Positions 46,035 to 55,138 of a stretch of 64,000 nucleotides of DNA are shown piece by piece. Position 1 is the first letter of the stretch, and every line of letters begins with the position of its first letter. The translations under genes and the position numbers were made by a program. Source of the stretch: Lingula anatina (taxonomy: Eukaryota > Brachiopoda > Lingulata > Lingulida > Lingulidae). Under the pieces are notes generated by a model, which saw only the letters and a program-made list of their open reading frames with translations, ran no database searches and was not told the origin of the DNA. The stretch covers positions 126,628 through 190,627 of the forward strand of contig NW_019775467.1 of NCBI RefSeq assembly GCF_001039355.2, given 5' to 3'.

Positions 46035-48936
46035 TTATTGAACTTAGGTAATGTTAATTACAGAATACAATAATTCTTTTTTTACCTCACACTTACTTCT
46101 CTCTCACACACACACAAACAGACACTTATAACTACTACTGATGGCTCATCATTTTCATTAGTAAATAAGATATTGATAAGCACAGCATTTTTTCTCTAAC
46201 ACAGATAGCATTCGATGTCCCTAAAGGGCAGATGTCCCCCATTTTTTGATTAACTGTAAATGTAATATTTTAACTGGGAAATCAATGAATTCAATTTCTC
46301 ATCATTATTTCCGAGGATAATATCCGATGCAGAAATATGAATATTGGCTCCCTTTTCTTCCCTAAACCAGTTTGCGATTTGCTTCCACAAATTTTTTGCG
46401 AGATTACAATCTATGAATAGATGTTCAATTGTTTCCATCCTTGTGCTACATAAATTGCAATGAGGATTATCCGCCATTTTATATTTGAACATTAAGTATT
46501 TTGTCCCTAGAATTCTATGAATACATCTAAAATTAAACCATCTGAGTTTGGATTCTTTTATATCTGTCAGGAGACGATTGTAGATAAGATTCCATGTTAT
46601 TGCTTTATTAAAGAACCTTTCCCATTTTATTTCATTTTTAGGGGTTTCGTACAGTTTTTTTATAAACGTATCATAAATCACTTTACAGCCATTTTGTTTT
46701 TCCATATTATCATAAGCGGTTTGGGTATTTTCAGGTTATAAGTTTTCTGTGTAACAGTTATTCCTTTTAAATTGGGAAATGCATTATAGAAGGCATTTCG
46801 TAGGCCAAAATATTTCGTAAATGGGAGGCGTATTTTGTATGCATCCGTGATTTCTCTATATGAAAGCACGTTGCCGTTTGAATCAAGCAAGTCGAGCACC
46901 ACTTGGAAGCCTTTCTCATATAATGGTTTTAAGAATACGACCTTGTTTTCAATTAAAATATTCGGATTATACCACAATGGAGCTTCCAGAAAATCTTGTG
47001 GGTCATTTTCCAGTATTGCGCTAGCATACTGTGAGTAATATGAAAATAATTATTTCCAAAATAAATTTGTCGTGGTTTCCCCGCATTGTTTCGCATATAC
47101 AGGTCCAAACTGACAGAGCGACGTCGTGTCGCAACTTGTAATTTCGGTAAAGATCCTTCCATATTGGTTAGTATTCGATAGTAATCTGCGAATCCAAGTT
47201 AATTTTAAGGCTTTAATATATGATTCCAAATGCACCATTCTACAGCCCCCGTTTTCGAAGTCTTGAATAATTGTCTTTCTTGATACCCTATCATTTTTCC
47301 CATGCCAAATGAATTTGAAAAGAATAGAGTTTAACTCTTTAATCCATTAGTGGCAAATTTTTGTCCCAATATCGTCCCCGATGTCGAATTTTTTCTTGCC
47401 TTCCTTGCCGTTAATCTTGGCATATATGCTGCCATTGAAATACCACGCACTTTCGCATTCTGGATGGTCATTCAGCAATTTAAGTAGTTCCTTATTTTCT
47501 CTTGTAACATCGTCTGCTAGCCTCAGGGCTCTGTGGGACCTTTTAAGCTCACCCCTTTTGCGCATGATACGGGATTTTATCTCTGTGTTTTTTAACTTTA
47601 AGATGATCGGCCTGGGTTCCCCCTGGTTTGCCGGGAATCCTGTGCACCGCCACAATATCATCGCCTTTCACCTCTTCCTGTATCTTCTCTTTTAATGTTT
47701 TAGTTACTAGGGCAGAAGTTGTCTGATCGCCCGATTCAGACTCCGGGATGCCATATATTTTTACATTGTTCTTTCGGCTGTATTGTTCGTTATGGTTGGC
47801 TTTTATCATTGCCGACGAAGCTACCTTGGCAACCTCTTTCATTGCTCTGTTCATTTTGTCGATGCGTTGGTCATTTTCTCGTAATGTTTGTCTCAAATTA
47901 TGATTCTCCAGCTGTAGCCCGTCAACTTTGTCTTGTAAAACTCATATTTTCCTTTTATTTTCCTCATTTTCTATTTTACTACTTTCTCTGATTTCATCAA
48001 TTTTTATTTCCAGGCCCTGTAACTTCGCATTCATTTCTTTGACTGTTTCGCTCACAACTGTTTTGATAATTTCACTAAGGTCCTCCTTCTTAACGGTTTG
48101 CTTTATTTCATATTCAATCTCCTCCAGTTTCGTCATGAGGGATACCGATTCATCACCGCTGACAAAAGAGAGTTCACCGCTGGTGTTTGAGATTTCACAA
48201 TGTGGCCTTTTGGGTGCCTGCATAATTTCAGGGGAGTCATTGTGTTCTATTATTTCTTCCTTGCTATTTTTATTGGACATTTTTGCCCCCTTTGTTTGCT
48301 TAGACTCTTTAGTATTTGCACTTAAATATTTTGACTTTGTCCCCCGGGTACTCATAGTCACTGTTCTCTGCTATATACGGGGATGAAAAGAATAGGAGAG
48401 GTGCTTATTGCCCTTATTATTGGCCTAATTTTACCATGCATGGATTCGCAGTCTAAAGATGGGGTGTGTTCATAGCACTTTATATGTCAGTGCATAGTTC
48501 AGTACGTTGACAATTGTTCAGGTCCACGTTAGCATATATACCAAGTACTTATAGGATACTTATAGGATATAGGACTTAAAGGATATGAAATGTTTCAGAG
48601 TTTTAGCAATTTTAAGCACGCGGTGTATCTGTTACTTTCACTGTCCGGAATGTTCGATGCAATCCTTTTGTAACTGAATATTTTATAAGTTCTTAGTAAC
48701 ACTCACCTCCCTCGTATCGTGGCGTCCCGATCAACGAGTAAAGAAAAAACTTTCAAAAAGACCCACGCAGAAAACTTTGATTCATAAACTCTTTCTCAGC
48801 TTCTTCTTCCACAGTTCATAGTGTATTTATAAAAAAAATCGGTGGCAAAGTATACAGACTTTCTGCCTGTTGCCGATGGTTTTCTCAGAGCTCACGCACA
48901 GTCCTCATCACACACCGCCATCTTGTTCTCCCCCCC

Positions 48937-48969
<33 letters not shown>

Positions 48970-49010
48970 GGACAGGAGGCCTTGAAAAACTGAATAAATT
49001 ATTAGTATTA

Positions 49011-49046
<36 letters not shown>

Positions 49047-49106
49047 TTTCCTGCTTCAACCATTTACACAGAACTGGCAGGGATATATAGAATCACGTTC
49101 ATAGCG

Positions 49107-49149
<43 letters not shown>

Positions 49150-51584
49150 ATACCTAGTTCCCAGTTCTTTAATACCCCCTCACAGAAGGCACACTGTACC
49201 CGGTCCTCCGTGCCCAGATAGAAGAAACCAGCTCTTGCCAAGTCTTTGGGTCGGACACTTGCTCCACTGGGCCAGCTGACGAAAGTTGCTAGGCGATCAG
49301 ACTCATTTCTCATCCATGAAGGGATGCATGTAGGCAGATGAGTTGCATTTGGTGGAGTTAAGGGGGCAGATGTGTTCTCGTTAGAGCGTACACCACTGGC
49401 AACCCCGGCATGAGTGATCTGGGGGGTGGCGACCTCTGGAGAAATAATGCCCAGTGACCTGGATAGTGCCTGCTGGCTTGACAGTAGCGAGGACGCATTG
49501 TCAACATGGTCACACGGTGTAGATCTTGCTAAGTTTGGGAAAGGATCTTCGTTGGCTCCTATGTTGCCATTAGAAATAGCATCATCTGTTTGGAACAGGG
49601 GAACATTCTTTGTCTCAGTCCCTTTCATTAGTGGGCAATCTGGGAAGAAATTGCGATGTCGCACAAATGGATTGTCTCCATAGGTCCACTCCTTAAGTCT
49701 CCCTCCACAGCTAAAACATGCTACCTCATCACTGTTTCCAGTGTAATGGAACCCTGACCGTGCAAGTCGCGTTGCTGGTACCGGGACCGAACTGGGCAAG
49801 TCTTTAAAAGTGGACAGTCGAACTGCTTCATAGCAGTATTCTTCCCCCCTACGAAAGGGTGGGCCTTGTGCCGACTGACGAAAGTACTCGTGAAGATGTG
49901 CCGGATATAAAAGCATGCTTGTCCTTCCTGGAATGAAGCTTGTTGAATGCCGAAACAAATCATTGTGAAGAAAAGCTAAAACTTGGCTGTAGATATCGGG
50001 ATCGTCTTTCTCGTCCGCATTTTCTTTCGTGCATTTATCTTTCGTACATTGTATCTCTTCTTTCTGTTGCATTCTGTCCTGATTAAAAAATGCCTTAACT
50101 CTATTCTGCAATGATGACGTCAGTGTATGACGATCAAATTCAGGATCAAATGTTACTGTGTTCTCTTGTGTACTCATTTTTGATAGCAATGTGTAATCTG
50201 ACTGGTATGTATGATGGCAAGAAGTCTTCTTGTTCTTGTTTTCCAAGTTCTCTGACAAGCATTTACTCCAACCCTTTTCACCTTCGAGAGAATTTAATGT
50301 AATCAGTGGCCGGCTGATACCACAGTACTGCACCAGCTGATTTCCAGTGAATGGGAAGTGTGGCAGCATTGTGGTGTGATTCACACCTTGGCTCAGTCCT
50401 GCTTCATATTCTGTGTTATCTTCGCCCCTAGGACACGTACCCCTGGGCCCCTGCATGGATCCACTGTCTAGCCTCAAATGTTCCAGCCCTGGCACATGGC
50501 GAAGGTTCCTGACCAGCAGCAGTAATGGGGTCTTCACCAAGGATATCGACTTCTTTTCCATCACGTAGCCCACGAGATTATTCCTTATTGACCATGACTT
50601 CTTCTGACAATCAAGAAAGTGACGCTTTTTTGACTCCAGATTCTTTAAATGGACGGTGATTTCACACGCACTGTCCATTATTCGTCTGTTCATCAGTTCC
50701 CCTGCCTTCCATGGACGTGTTGTGATGACGGTGCACACATCCTGGTATCGTTTACGGTAAATGATGTCTGTGATATCTTTGGAAGTGTTGATATCATATT
50801 CATCATAACCATCAAAGACCAGTAGAACATGGTCAGTGTCAAAGTCGAGAGCTTGCATGATTTCATCTGTCACTGCTTTCCTCTTTTCTGTAGAAAGGGT
50901 GATTTGCGATTCAATTGCCCCTTTTAGTGTTTTGCAAGGCTTACTGCTGCGTACATTTAACATTAAAATATGTTTATATTTCAAAAGTACTCCATCACAT
51001 TCTCCTAAACCCAGTGTGGCGTTTGCCCAGCCTGTTGCCATCTTCTGTGTGAAAGTGGTTTTGCCGGTGCCTGCCATTCCTCTTATAAATATTCTCTTTG
51101 GTGACTTCCCTTGTTTGGCATATTTAAATATTAATGTATAGCTATGGATTGGATCAGAACTGGTAACTGAAGGTTTCCTTTCATCTTGTACCCACTGCAG
51201 GTTAACATAGACGTCGTCTATGTGCATTGTGTCGTCGGGGTCCCAGGGAAGGCGCTGTATCTGGCTCATGTGATCGATGTTGACATTTGCTGTAGGGTTT
51301 TTACTACTGCAAGCAGTCGCTTTTTCTGCAAGTTCTTTCTTGTGTTTTCTCAACACTTCAACCGTGGTTCCAAATGCTGTAGGACCACGTTTTGTTAAAA
51401 TACGAAGACATTCAAAGGCTTGATCTTGTTTTGTTTTGTGAGCCATTAATTTGTCTGCATTACGTTCCCTAAGGATTCTCCTGTCTACCATGCCCAGGAT
51501 AATGTCGGCAACTTGTAGATATTTTATCAGCAGGGGACCCATTTGTACCAAAAGGATTTCGTGTGTTAGATTCATTACAGGTGC
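41341..51584 (-). CDS. CARD-NACHT-BIR-BIR-BIR-UBA-(RING) protein: IAP/NLR fusion
   Basis: Eight - strand exons (51584-49154, 45288-45124, 44633-44478, 43654-43479, 43259-43232, 42494-42156, 41910-41833, 41423-41341) join with matching phases (1,1,1,0,1,1,1). They give 1149 open codons from the ATG at 51575 to the unknown base at 41340. Order: CARD; NACHT with Walker [11 protein letters not shown] and Walker [11 protein letters not shown]; three BIR domains each with the full Cys-Cys-His-Cys zinc set; UBA; Lys-rich linker; start of RING (LKEERICKI). The family roles are known: CARD recruits partners, NACHT binds NTP and oligomerises, BIRs bind caspases or IBM peptides, UBA binds ubiquitin, RING is an E3 ligase. 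A sensor that assembles and ubiquitinates is inferred. NAIP has BIRs before NACHT; cIAPs lack NACHT. No LRR is seen. Confidence 0.85.
41833..41910 (-). CDS. IAP/NLR gene, exon 7: Lys-rich linker
   Basis: Acceptor TTGTATTTCATTTCAG, donor CAAGG|GTGAGC. It encodes [19 protein letters not shown] and KESDDK. A strongly basic stretch between UBA and RING; possibly a nuclear-localisation or nucleic-acid-binding patch. Phase 1 at both ends. Confidence 0.8.
42156..42494 (-). CDS. IAP/NLR gene, exon 6: UBA domain
   Basis: Acceptor TTGTATACAG, donor ATCCGG|GTAATG. It encodes [20 protein letters not shown] and, further on, [10 protein letters not shown], the three-helix UBA found in IAP proteins between the last BIR and the RING, with the conserved MGF loop that binds ubiquitin. 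A Gln/Ala/Thr-rich tail follows. Phase 1 at both ends. Confidence 0.92.
43232..43259 (-). CDS. IAP/NLR gene, exon 5: 28-nt micro-exon
   Basis: The acceptor is CCTCCCCAG and the donor CAAG|GTTAGT. It encodes SQAQDQRAQ plus one base. Exon 4 ends in phase 0 while exon 6 must be entered in phase 1; 28 bases (9 codons plus 1) is exactly what reconciles them, which is why I accept so short an exon. Confidence 0.75.
43479..43654 (-). CDS. IAP/NLR gene, exon 4: second half of BIR3
   Basis: Acceptor TTGTTAATAACAG, donor CCCG|GTTAGC. It encodes [18 protein letters not shown], then [17 protein letters not shown]: the complete CX2C-X16-H-X6-C zinc set, and then [13 protein letters not shown], the helix seen after the last BIR of XIAP/cIAP proteins. 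Phase 1 in, phase 0 out. Confidence 0.93.
43721..44161. mobile_element. Tourist-like (Harbinger) MITE, 441 bp, with TAA target duplication
   Basis: The inverted ends are about 80 bp, starting GGCTTCATTCACATGGAAAG and including TCTATTTTCTATTCGCGG and GTGATCACGGTCTGTGCCCT. The element is flanked on both sides by TAA (43718-43720 and 44162-44164), the TWA duplication typical of PIF/Harbinger insertion. It has no coding capacity. It sits in the intron that splits BIR3 of the IAP/NLR gene. Confidence 0.9.
44165..44460. other. IAP/NLR intron, no feature seen
   Basis: AT-rich intronic sequence between the MITE and exon 3. Confidence 0.5.
44478..44633 (-). CDS. IAP/NLR gene, exon 3: first half of BIR3
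   Basis: Acceptor TTTTCTCCCCATAG, donor GCCG|GTAAGTCC. It encodes [20 protein letters not shown] and ARAGFFYAG, the N-terminal half of a BIR domain. 51 full codons plus split codons, phase 1 at both ends. Confidence 0.92.
45124..45288 (-). CDS. IAP/NLR gene, exon 2: second half of BIR2
   Basis: Acceptor CATATGTTTTAG|GTGACC. The first codon is completed by the G from exon 1. It reads [19 protein letters not shown], supplying the missing His and last Cys of BIR2 exactly 16 and 23 residues after the second Cys, then a linker ending SGSE-like. The donor is AGAGA|GTAAGC, phase 1. The exact completion of a split zinc site across a 3.9-kb intron is the strongest proof that the NACHT part and IAP part are one gene. 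Confidence 0.9.
45560..45800 (+). pseudogene. LINE reverse transcriptase C-terminal scrap
   Basis: The + strand reads [26 protein letters not shown], then [12 protein letters not shown] and, after a frame change, YDVEDEYHF. Same LC..C...EDEYHF tail as the fragment at 24834-25256, but from a different LINE copy. It lies in the intron after exon 1 of the IAP/NLR gene, opposite to the gene. Confidence 0.65.
45911..45965 (+). repeat. 27-bp direct repeat across an unknown base
   Basis: ACTGATAAAAATGAATAACC plus CTTAATA (45911-45937) is repeated with one change at 45939-45965, and the two are separated only by the N at 45938. An unmerged overlap is the likely cause. A (TTA)n array follows at 45984-46033. 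Confidence 0.9.
46250..47345 (-). pseudogene. L1-like reverse transcriptase C-terminal domain
   Basis: It joins ORF1 abruptly at about 47345. It reads [19 protein letters not shown], later [36 protein letters not shown], then [20 protein letters not shown] and [18 protein letters not shown], ending in the CNLC...HLFIDC zinc-like tail and a stop at about 46250. At least two frameshifts. Confidence 0.8.
47347..48361 (-). pseudogene. L1-like ORF1 (coiled coil plus RRM)
   Basis: Two or three frames cover it: 48361-47942 (N-terminal region and coiled coil, [15 protein letters not shown] near the start), 47896-47549 ([10 protein letters not shown]-type coiled coil end, then the RRM with VKIYGIP and VAVHRIP), and 47661-47347 (C-terminal domain, [20 protein letters not shown], then YAKING). 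ORF1 proteins form trimers that coat LINE RNA. A stop and frame changes break it. Confidence 0.8.
48362..49153. other. IAP/NLR intron with ATT arrays and A-run
   Basis: Contains ATT arrays at 48940-48968 and 49004-49041 and a run of 38 A at 49109-49146, only six bases from the splice donor of the main exon. No coding sequence. Confidence 0.7.
49154..51584 (-). CDS. IAP/NLR gene, main exon: CARD, NACHT, BIR1, first half of BIR2
   Basis: A single exon of about 2.4 kb. The first ATG is at 51575; the frame is also open upstream and may be entered at 51584 by splicing from 51838 (see that exon). Counting from the codon at 51590, the CARD spans about residues 12-95 (core [20 protein letters not shown]). 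Walker [10 protein letters not shown] is at 171-179, Walker [11 protein letters not shown] at 256-265, and a sensor-like VITTRPW at 288-294. A low-complexity linker (370-580) follows, then BIR1 at 587-654 ([11 protein letters not shown], then H and C of the zinc set). BIR2 starts at 764 and is cut after KNWEL by a phase-1 donor (CTAG|GTATGAG). The open frame past the donor into a translated A-run (poly-Phe) is intron. Confidence 0.9.
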
Positions 51585-51837
51585 CTCCAAATTGAGATAA
51601 ATCCAAAATCTATTAAAGCTGATATCAGGATTTTTTTATTAAATCATAAAAAAAAAAAAAATCAAGCTCAAGTAAACATATAATATGTTATTTGTCATAG
51701 AAAGTGGGTACAGACGTGTACTAAAGTATTTTAATATCTACGTTTTTGTACTACATGTTTTATCTACGTTTCAGGGTGAACATTCGTGTAATCATTTTAT
51801 CAAAATTTCGAGTTAAAATATATTAATATGAATATAC

Positions 51838-51878
51838 CTGATAGTGGATGTCTGGTTTGATTGTATGGAGTTTGCTGG
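51838..51878 (-). CDS. candidate upstream exon of the IAP/NLR gene (41 nt)
   Basis: A very good acceptor (TTTTTTTTCTTGCAG) and donor (ATCAG|GTATATTC) delimit 41 bases. Entered in phase 1 it reads SKLHTIKPDIHYQ and leaves in phase 0, which would join the main exon at 51584 just after the TTGGAG. The acceptor at 51584 is weak, so the join is less sure than the exon itself. Confidence 0.5.
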
Positions 51879-52210
51879 CTGCAAGAAAAAAAAACGTTTT
51901 CTGTGTTTAGGTAAATAAGCGTAACAACTTCAACACAGATATCACTTGTCAAAAACATAAATTTGCACTTTAGGCATTTTTAAATATTAATTTAATATCT
52001 TATTACATACATTCTGTAATCTCAACACTTAAATCCATAAAACAAAATCCATAACTTGCATCTAATCATATCAATATCGTATAAAAAAACCCACTGTGAC
52101 TTTCCTATCACTATGTTGACAACAAAGAACTTTTGAAAAATGTCACTATATGGCTGTGAATAGTGTGAATATCTTTCACACATCCACGCACTGATGAACT
52201 GTCCATGTAC

Positions 52211-52342
52211 CTGCAACAGTTCCCATATCAACACTTGTAGGACTAGACTTTGCAGACTGAGTAATTTCTTTTTCTGTTGATGACGAAGGATTAAAGAGTT
52301 GGGATGAAGGAACAGCAGGGTCCTCTTGCGTACTTGACAGCA
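52211..52342 (-). CDS. candidate upstream exon of the IAP/NLR gene (132 nt, disordered linker)
   Basis: Acceptor TTTCTATCAAACAG, donor GTTGCAG|GTACATGG; 132 bases, phase 1 at both ends. It reads LSSTQEDPAVPSSQLFNPSS, then STEKEITQSAKSSPTSVDMG: Ser/Thr/Pro-rich like the linker after BIR2. It fits in phase to the 51838 exon. Because it is entered in phase 1, a further upstream coding exon must exist, and that would lie beyond the BEL element that begins 223 bp away. Confidence 0.5.
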
Positions 52343-52564
52343 CTGTTTGATAGAAATACATAACACTGTACTTTGGAAGATTTCAATATAAACAATAACA
52401 GCTGCAAATATATCCAAACTGATAATTTTCTCATCATTGTTTAGTAAAAAGAAAATAATGATATGTATTATATTCAATTCATAAGAATATAACTACATTG
52501 TTCTTAAATTTATGTACAACAAAAACGTAGCATGAGAATGAAATGAAATAAAATGTAATGTAAA

Positions 52565-52867
52565 TGTGGCGGGTGACACTCCAATACAAAAGAGAAGACT
52601 GTATTTGTACTCATACGGTTGATTTATTGTCTCTTTACACAAACTTGTGTGACGATACTAATGTGTGTATGGTTCAAATATTTTTTTTGTCCTCTTTTTG
52701 TATGACAAATTTCTATCTTCTTGGATGTCTGCATAAACTCAACTGCTTGCACCTAAGCTGTCTGTCTAATCAACTACTCATGCTAAGTGGTAAGTGGCAG
52801 TGCCTATTATTAATAGGGGTGTGTGGACTATACTATATGGTAGGGGTGACAGGTTATGTCCTTTACA
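52565..52867 (-). mobile_element. 3' LTR of the BEL/Pao element
   Basis: Read on the - strand, the 303-bp block starts TGTAAAGGACATAACCTGTC right after a purine tract (TTAAGGGGCCGG), carries an AATAAA signal in GAGACAATAAATCAACC, and ends in TGTCACCCGCCACA. TGT...ACA termini, a polypurine tract just 5' of it and a polyadenylation signal together identify a 3' LTR. A matching 5' LTR was not found at 59225. Confidence 0.75.
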
Positions 52868-53298
52868 CCGGCCCCTTAAATGTGAGATTATAAATTGAAC
52901 ATTTACCTAATATACTTCTAAAGGACAGAATTTAATTCTATGTATGAAGTACATTTTATAATATAAACATATCAGTTATATGGTACATCTAAAGTTAACC
53001 ATACTCCTTAAATGTCAATATTAAACACAATGTCCACTGTTTAATTATTGTCACTTAATCAAATGTCCTTCATGTTAACCTCCATGAATTATTGTCCTCA
53101 TTGATCACTTTCCATTTCTTAAATGTCCTCCATGAATATCCTTTTCCATGAATGAAATCCATTGTTATAACAGTCTCTGACTTTAACATAAAATGAATAA
53201 TAACTGAAATTCAATTAACATATGTTATCATAGTCTCTGAACTGTCCATAATAAAACAAAAGTAACGAAACAGTCTCTTAAGTCGCTTAGTCTATAAA
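52868..53298. other. BEL element 3' untranslated region
   Basis: Lies between the integrase stop and the LTR. It contains short repeats of the form CAGTCTCTGA and AATGTCC; no envelope-like frame is seen. Confidence 0.55.
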
Positions 53299-54252
53299 TC
53301 ATACAGTTCTGCATTCTGAGACCTCTTCCAATAAGCACAACTTGGTTATGGGCCTCATCAAAGTTGTGTTGACAGTTTGTACTTCTGCAGATCTAACATG
53401 TCCATCTCTCCCTTCAAAAGTTTTAATGACTGTTGCAATTTGCCACATGTTTCTTGGAGTGTTGTTGTCTGCAATTAAAACAACATCACCAATCTGTAAA
53501 TCACGTTTTACAGTCATCCACTTTTGTCTGCTTTGTAATAATGGCAAATATTCTCTCACCCAACGTTTCCAAAACAAATCAGCAAGGTACTGTATGTGAC
53601 GCCATCTTTTACGACTGTACATATCTTCCTTCTGAAATCTACCAGGTGGAAGTGTTGGGCCTGAACGCAAAAGTAGCAAATGATTGGGTGATAGCGGTTC
53701 TGGATCTCTGGGATCATCTGAGACATATGTTAGTGGTCGACTGTTCACTATGCTTTCCACTGTGCACATAAGTGTAGAGAGTCCTTCGTCATCTAAGGTC
53801 TGCTCTCTCATGACTCCACTTAATACTTTACGAATTGTCCTGATCTGTCTTTCCCATGATCCACCCATGTGTGAGGCTGCTGGTGGGTTAAAGTTCCACT
53901 TAATCTCTTTCTGTCTGAAAAATTCACCTAGTTTCATTTGGTTCCATCCCTGTACTGCTTCTTTCAGCTCCCTATCTGCACCTGTGAAGTTTGTGCCATT
54001 ATCTGAATTGATCTCCTTGGGCATGCCCCGTCGACTGATGAACCTCTGTAATGCATTTATGAATGAACTGGTGTCCAGTGAATGTGCTATCTCAATGTGA
54101 ATAGCCCTGATGGTTAAACAAGTGAAAATGCACCCATATCGCTTCACAAGTTTTCTGCCTTGTTTAACGTGAAATGGTCCAAAATAGTCGACTCCCGTAT
54201 ATGTGAATGGCGGGTTTCCAGGTGTGACTCTGCTGGCAGGCAAATCGGCCAT
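53299..54252 (-). pseudogene. BEL/Pao integrase core and C-terminal domain
   Basis: The 317-codon frame contains the DDE catalytic set: Asp in TGVDYFGPF, Asp in NSDNGTNF, Glu in [10 protein letters not shown]. It then has [12 protein letters not shown] and [12 protein letters not shown]-type text (here [12 protein letters not shown]) and a DUF5641-like C-terminus ([22 protein letters not shown]). This enzyme inserts element DNA into the host. It is intact within this frame; the start lies in the overlapping upstream frame, so a frame change is needed. Confidence 0.92.
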
Positions 54253-55061
54253 CTTCTGTGTGCTACATGTCTTTTTCTACATGTGAAGCAATCATTAATT
54301 ACTCTGCGAATAGCTGTTCTTGCTCCTAATATCCAAAATTGTTCCCTTGTCATTGATAAAACATATTCTCTACCTGAGTGACCTGAATCAATGTGGAACT
54401 GTCGGATCAGCAAATCAGTTATGTGATGTCTTGGTAATATCATTTGATGTCTGGCGTCATGTGGTATTGGAGCTTGAGTCAATCTTCCTCCTACTACAAG
54501 TACACCGTCTTCTGACAGCTGAGGGTCGAGACGATGCAGTTTTTTATGTCTCAATTTGGCATTGGTAGGGTCTGATTTCTTGAGTGCTGCTATTTCTTCG
54601 CTGAATGCTTGTCTCTGTACATATTTGATGATTTCAATACTGGCTCTTTGTAACTCATTAACAGTAAGTGATCCACTGTCACAACTTGCATTGACATGTA
54701 CTTGAGCTTTTAGCCAGTTTTTGAAACGTAACCACCAAGCTACATCTCTTTTTAGTCTATACCACGAAGACTGCCTATGAAATATCTTGTCAACAGCCGT
54801 GTCTTCTGATCTCTGAGCCTGAGTCACATGCGAGGTGACTTTAACTTCCAGAGCCATGTCGTTGTCTGCATGTAATGTGTCACCTGGTAAACTTGGCCAC
54901 TGCTCTTCATTTTTCCGTAGGAAACTTGGTCCTTCTTTCCATCTCTTGTTATGGAGAAGTTGGTCTGCTGTTTGTCCCCTTGAAACGTCATCTGCTGGGT
55001 TGCTTTTGGAATTTACATAGTGCCACTGGTTCGGCTGTGAGCTTTCTCTGATTACTGCCAC
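54144..55061 (-). pseudogene. BEL/Pao RNase H end and H2C2 zinc domain
   Basis: Starts in the RNase H tail (SKSNPADDVSRGQTA), then a linker, then RQFHIDSGHSGREYVL with C at NDCFTC: the HHCC zinc domain that precedes retroviral-type integrases. It overlaps the integrase frame by about 110 bases. Its first part is a duplicate of the end of the 55103-55792 frame, produced by the junction at 55139. Confidence 0.85.
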
Positions 55062-55138
55062 TCGATTGGCGACGAAGGTCTTGTACCGGTTGTCTTCATT
55101 GGTTATGTATCTGAGTACTGTTGCACTATCTGTCCAAA
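54964..55138. repeat. 175-bp duplication left of an unknown base
   Basis: Repeated at 55140-55314 with about half a dozen substitutions, separated only by the N at 55139. Because the copies differ, they may be two haplotypes or two element copies fused during assembly. Confidence 0.92.

Larger units (their letters stand above)
46250..48361 (-). mobile_element. L1-like LINE with large internal deletion
   Basis: On the - strand, ORF1-type protein (48361-47347, in broken frames) is followed directly by the C-terminal part of a reverse transcriptase (about 47345-46250). The endonuclease, fingers and palm are all absent. ORF1 shows a long coiled coil (48200-47950), then [17 protein letters not shown] and [13 protein letters not shown], the RRM of L1-type ORF1. 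The reverse transcriptase end shows [40 protein letters not shown] and, near the stop, [18 protein letters not shown]. The element lies in the first main intron of the IAP/NLR gene in the same orientation. Confidence 0.85.

Noticed and set aside
47381-48386. Open frames of 104-152 codons on the + strand
   Set aside because: They are antisense shadows of the L1-like ORF1.
49056-49153. Last 31 codons of the large CARD-NACHT-BIR frame, including a poly-Phe stretch
   Set aside because: They lie beyond a clear GT donor (CTAG|GTATGAG) and translate an A-run in the intron; the true continuation is the exon at 45288.
51588-51590. Start of the IAP/NLR protein at this codon
   Set aside because: The codon is TTG. 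In an animal gene the ATG at 51575 or splicing from an upstream exon is more likely.
53433-54100. Open frames of 112-138 codons on the + strand within the BEL element
   Set aside because: They are antisense shadows of the integrase frame.
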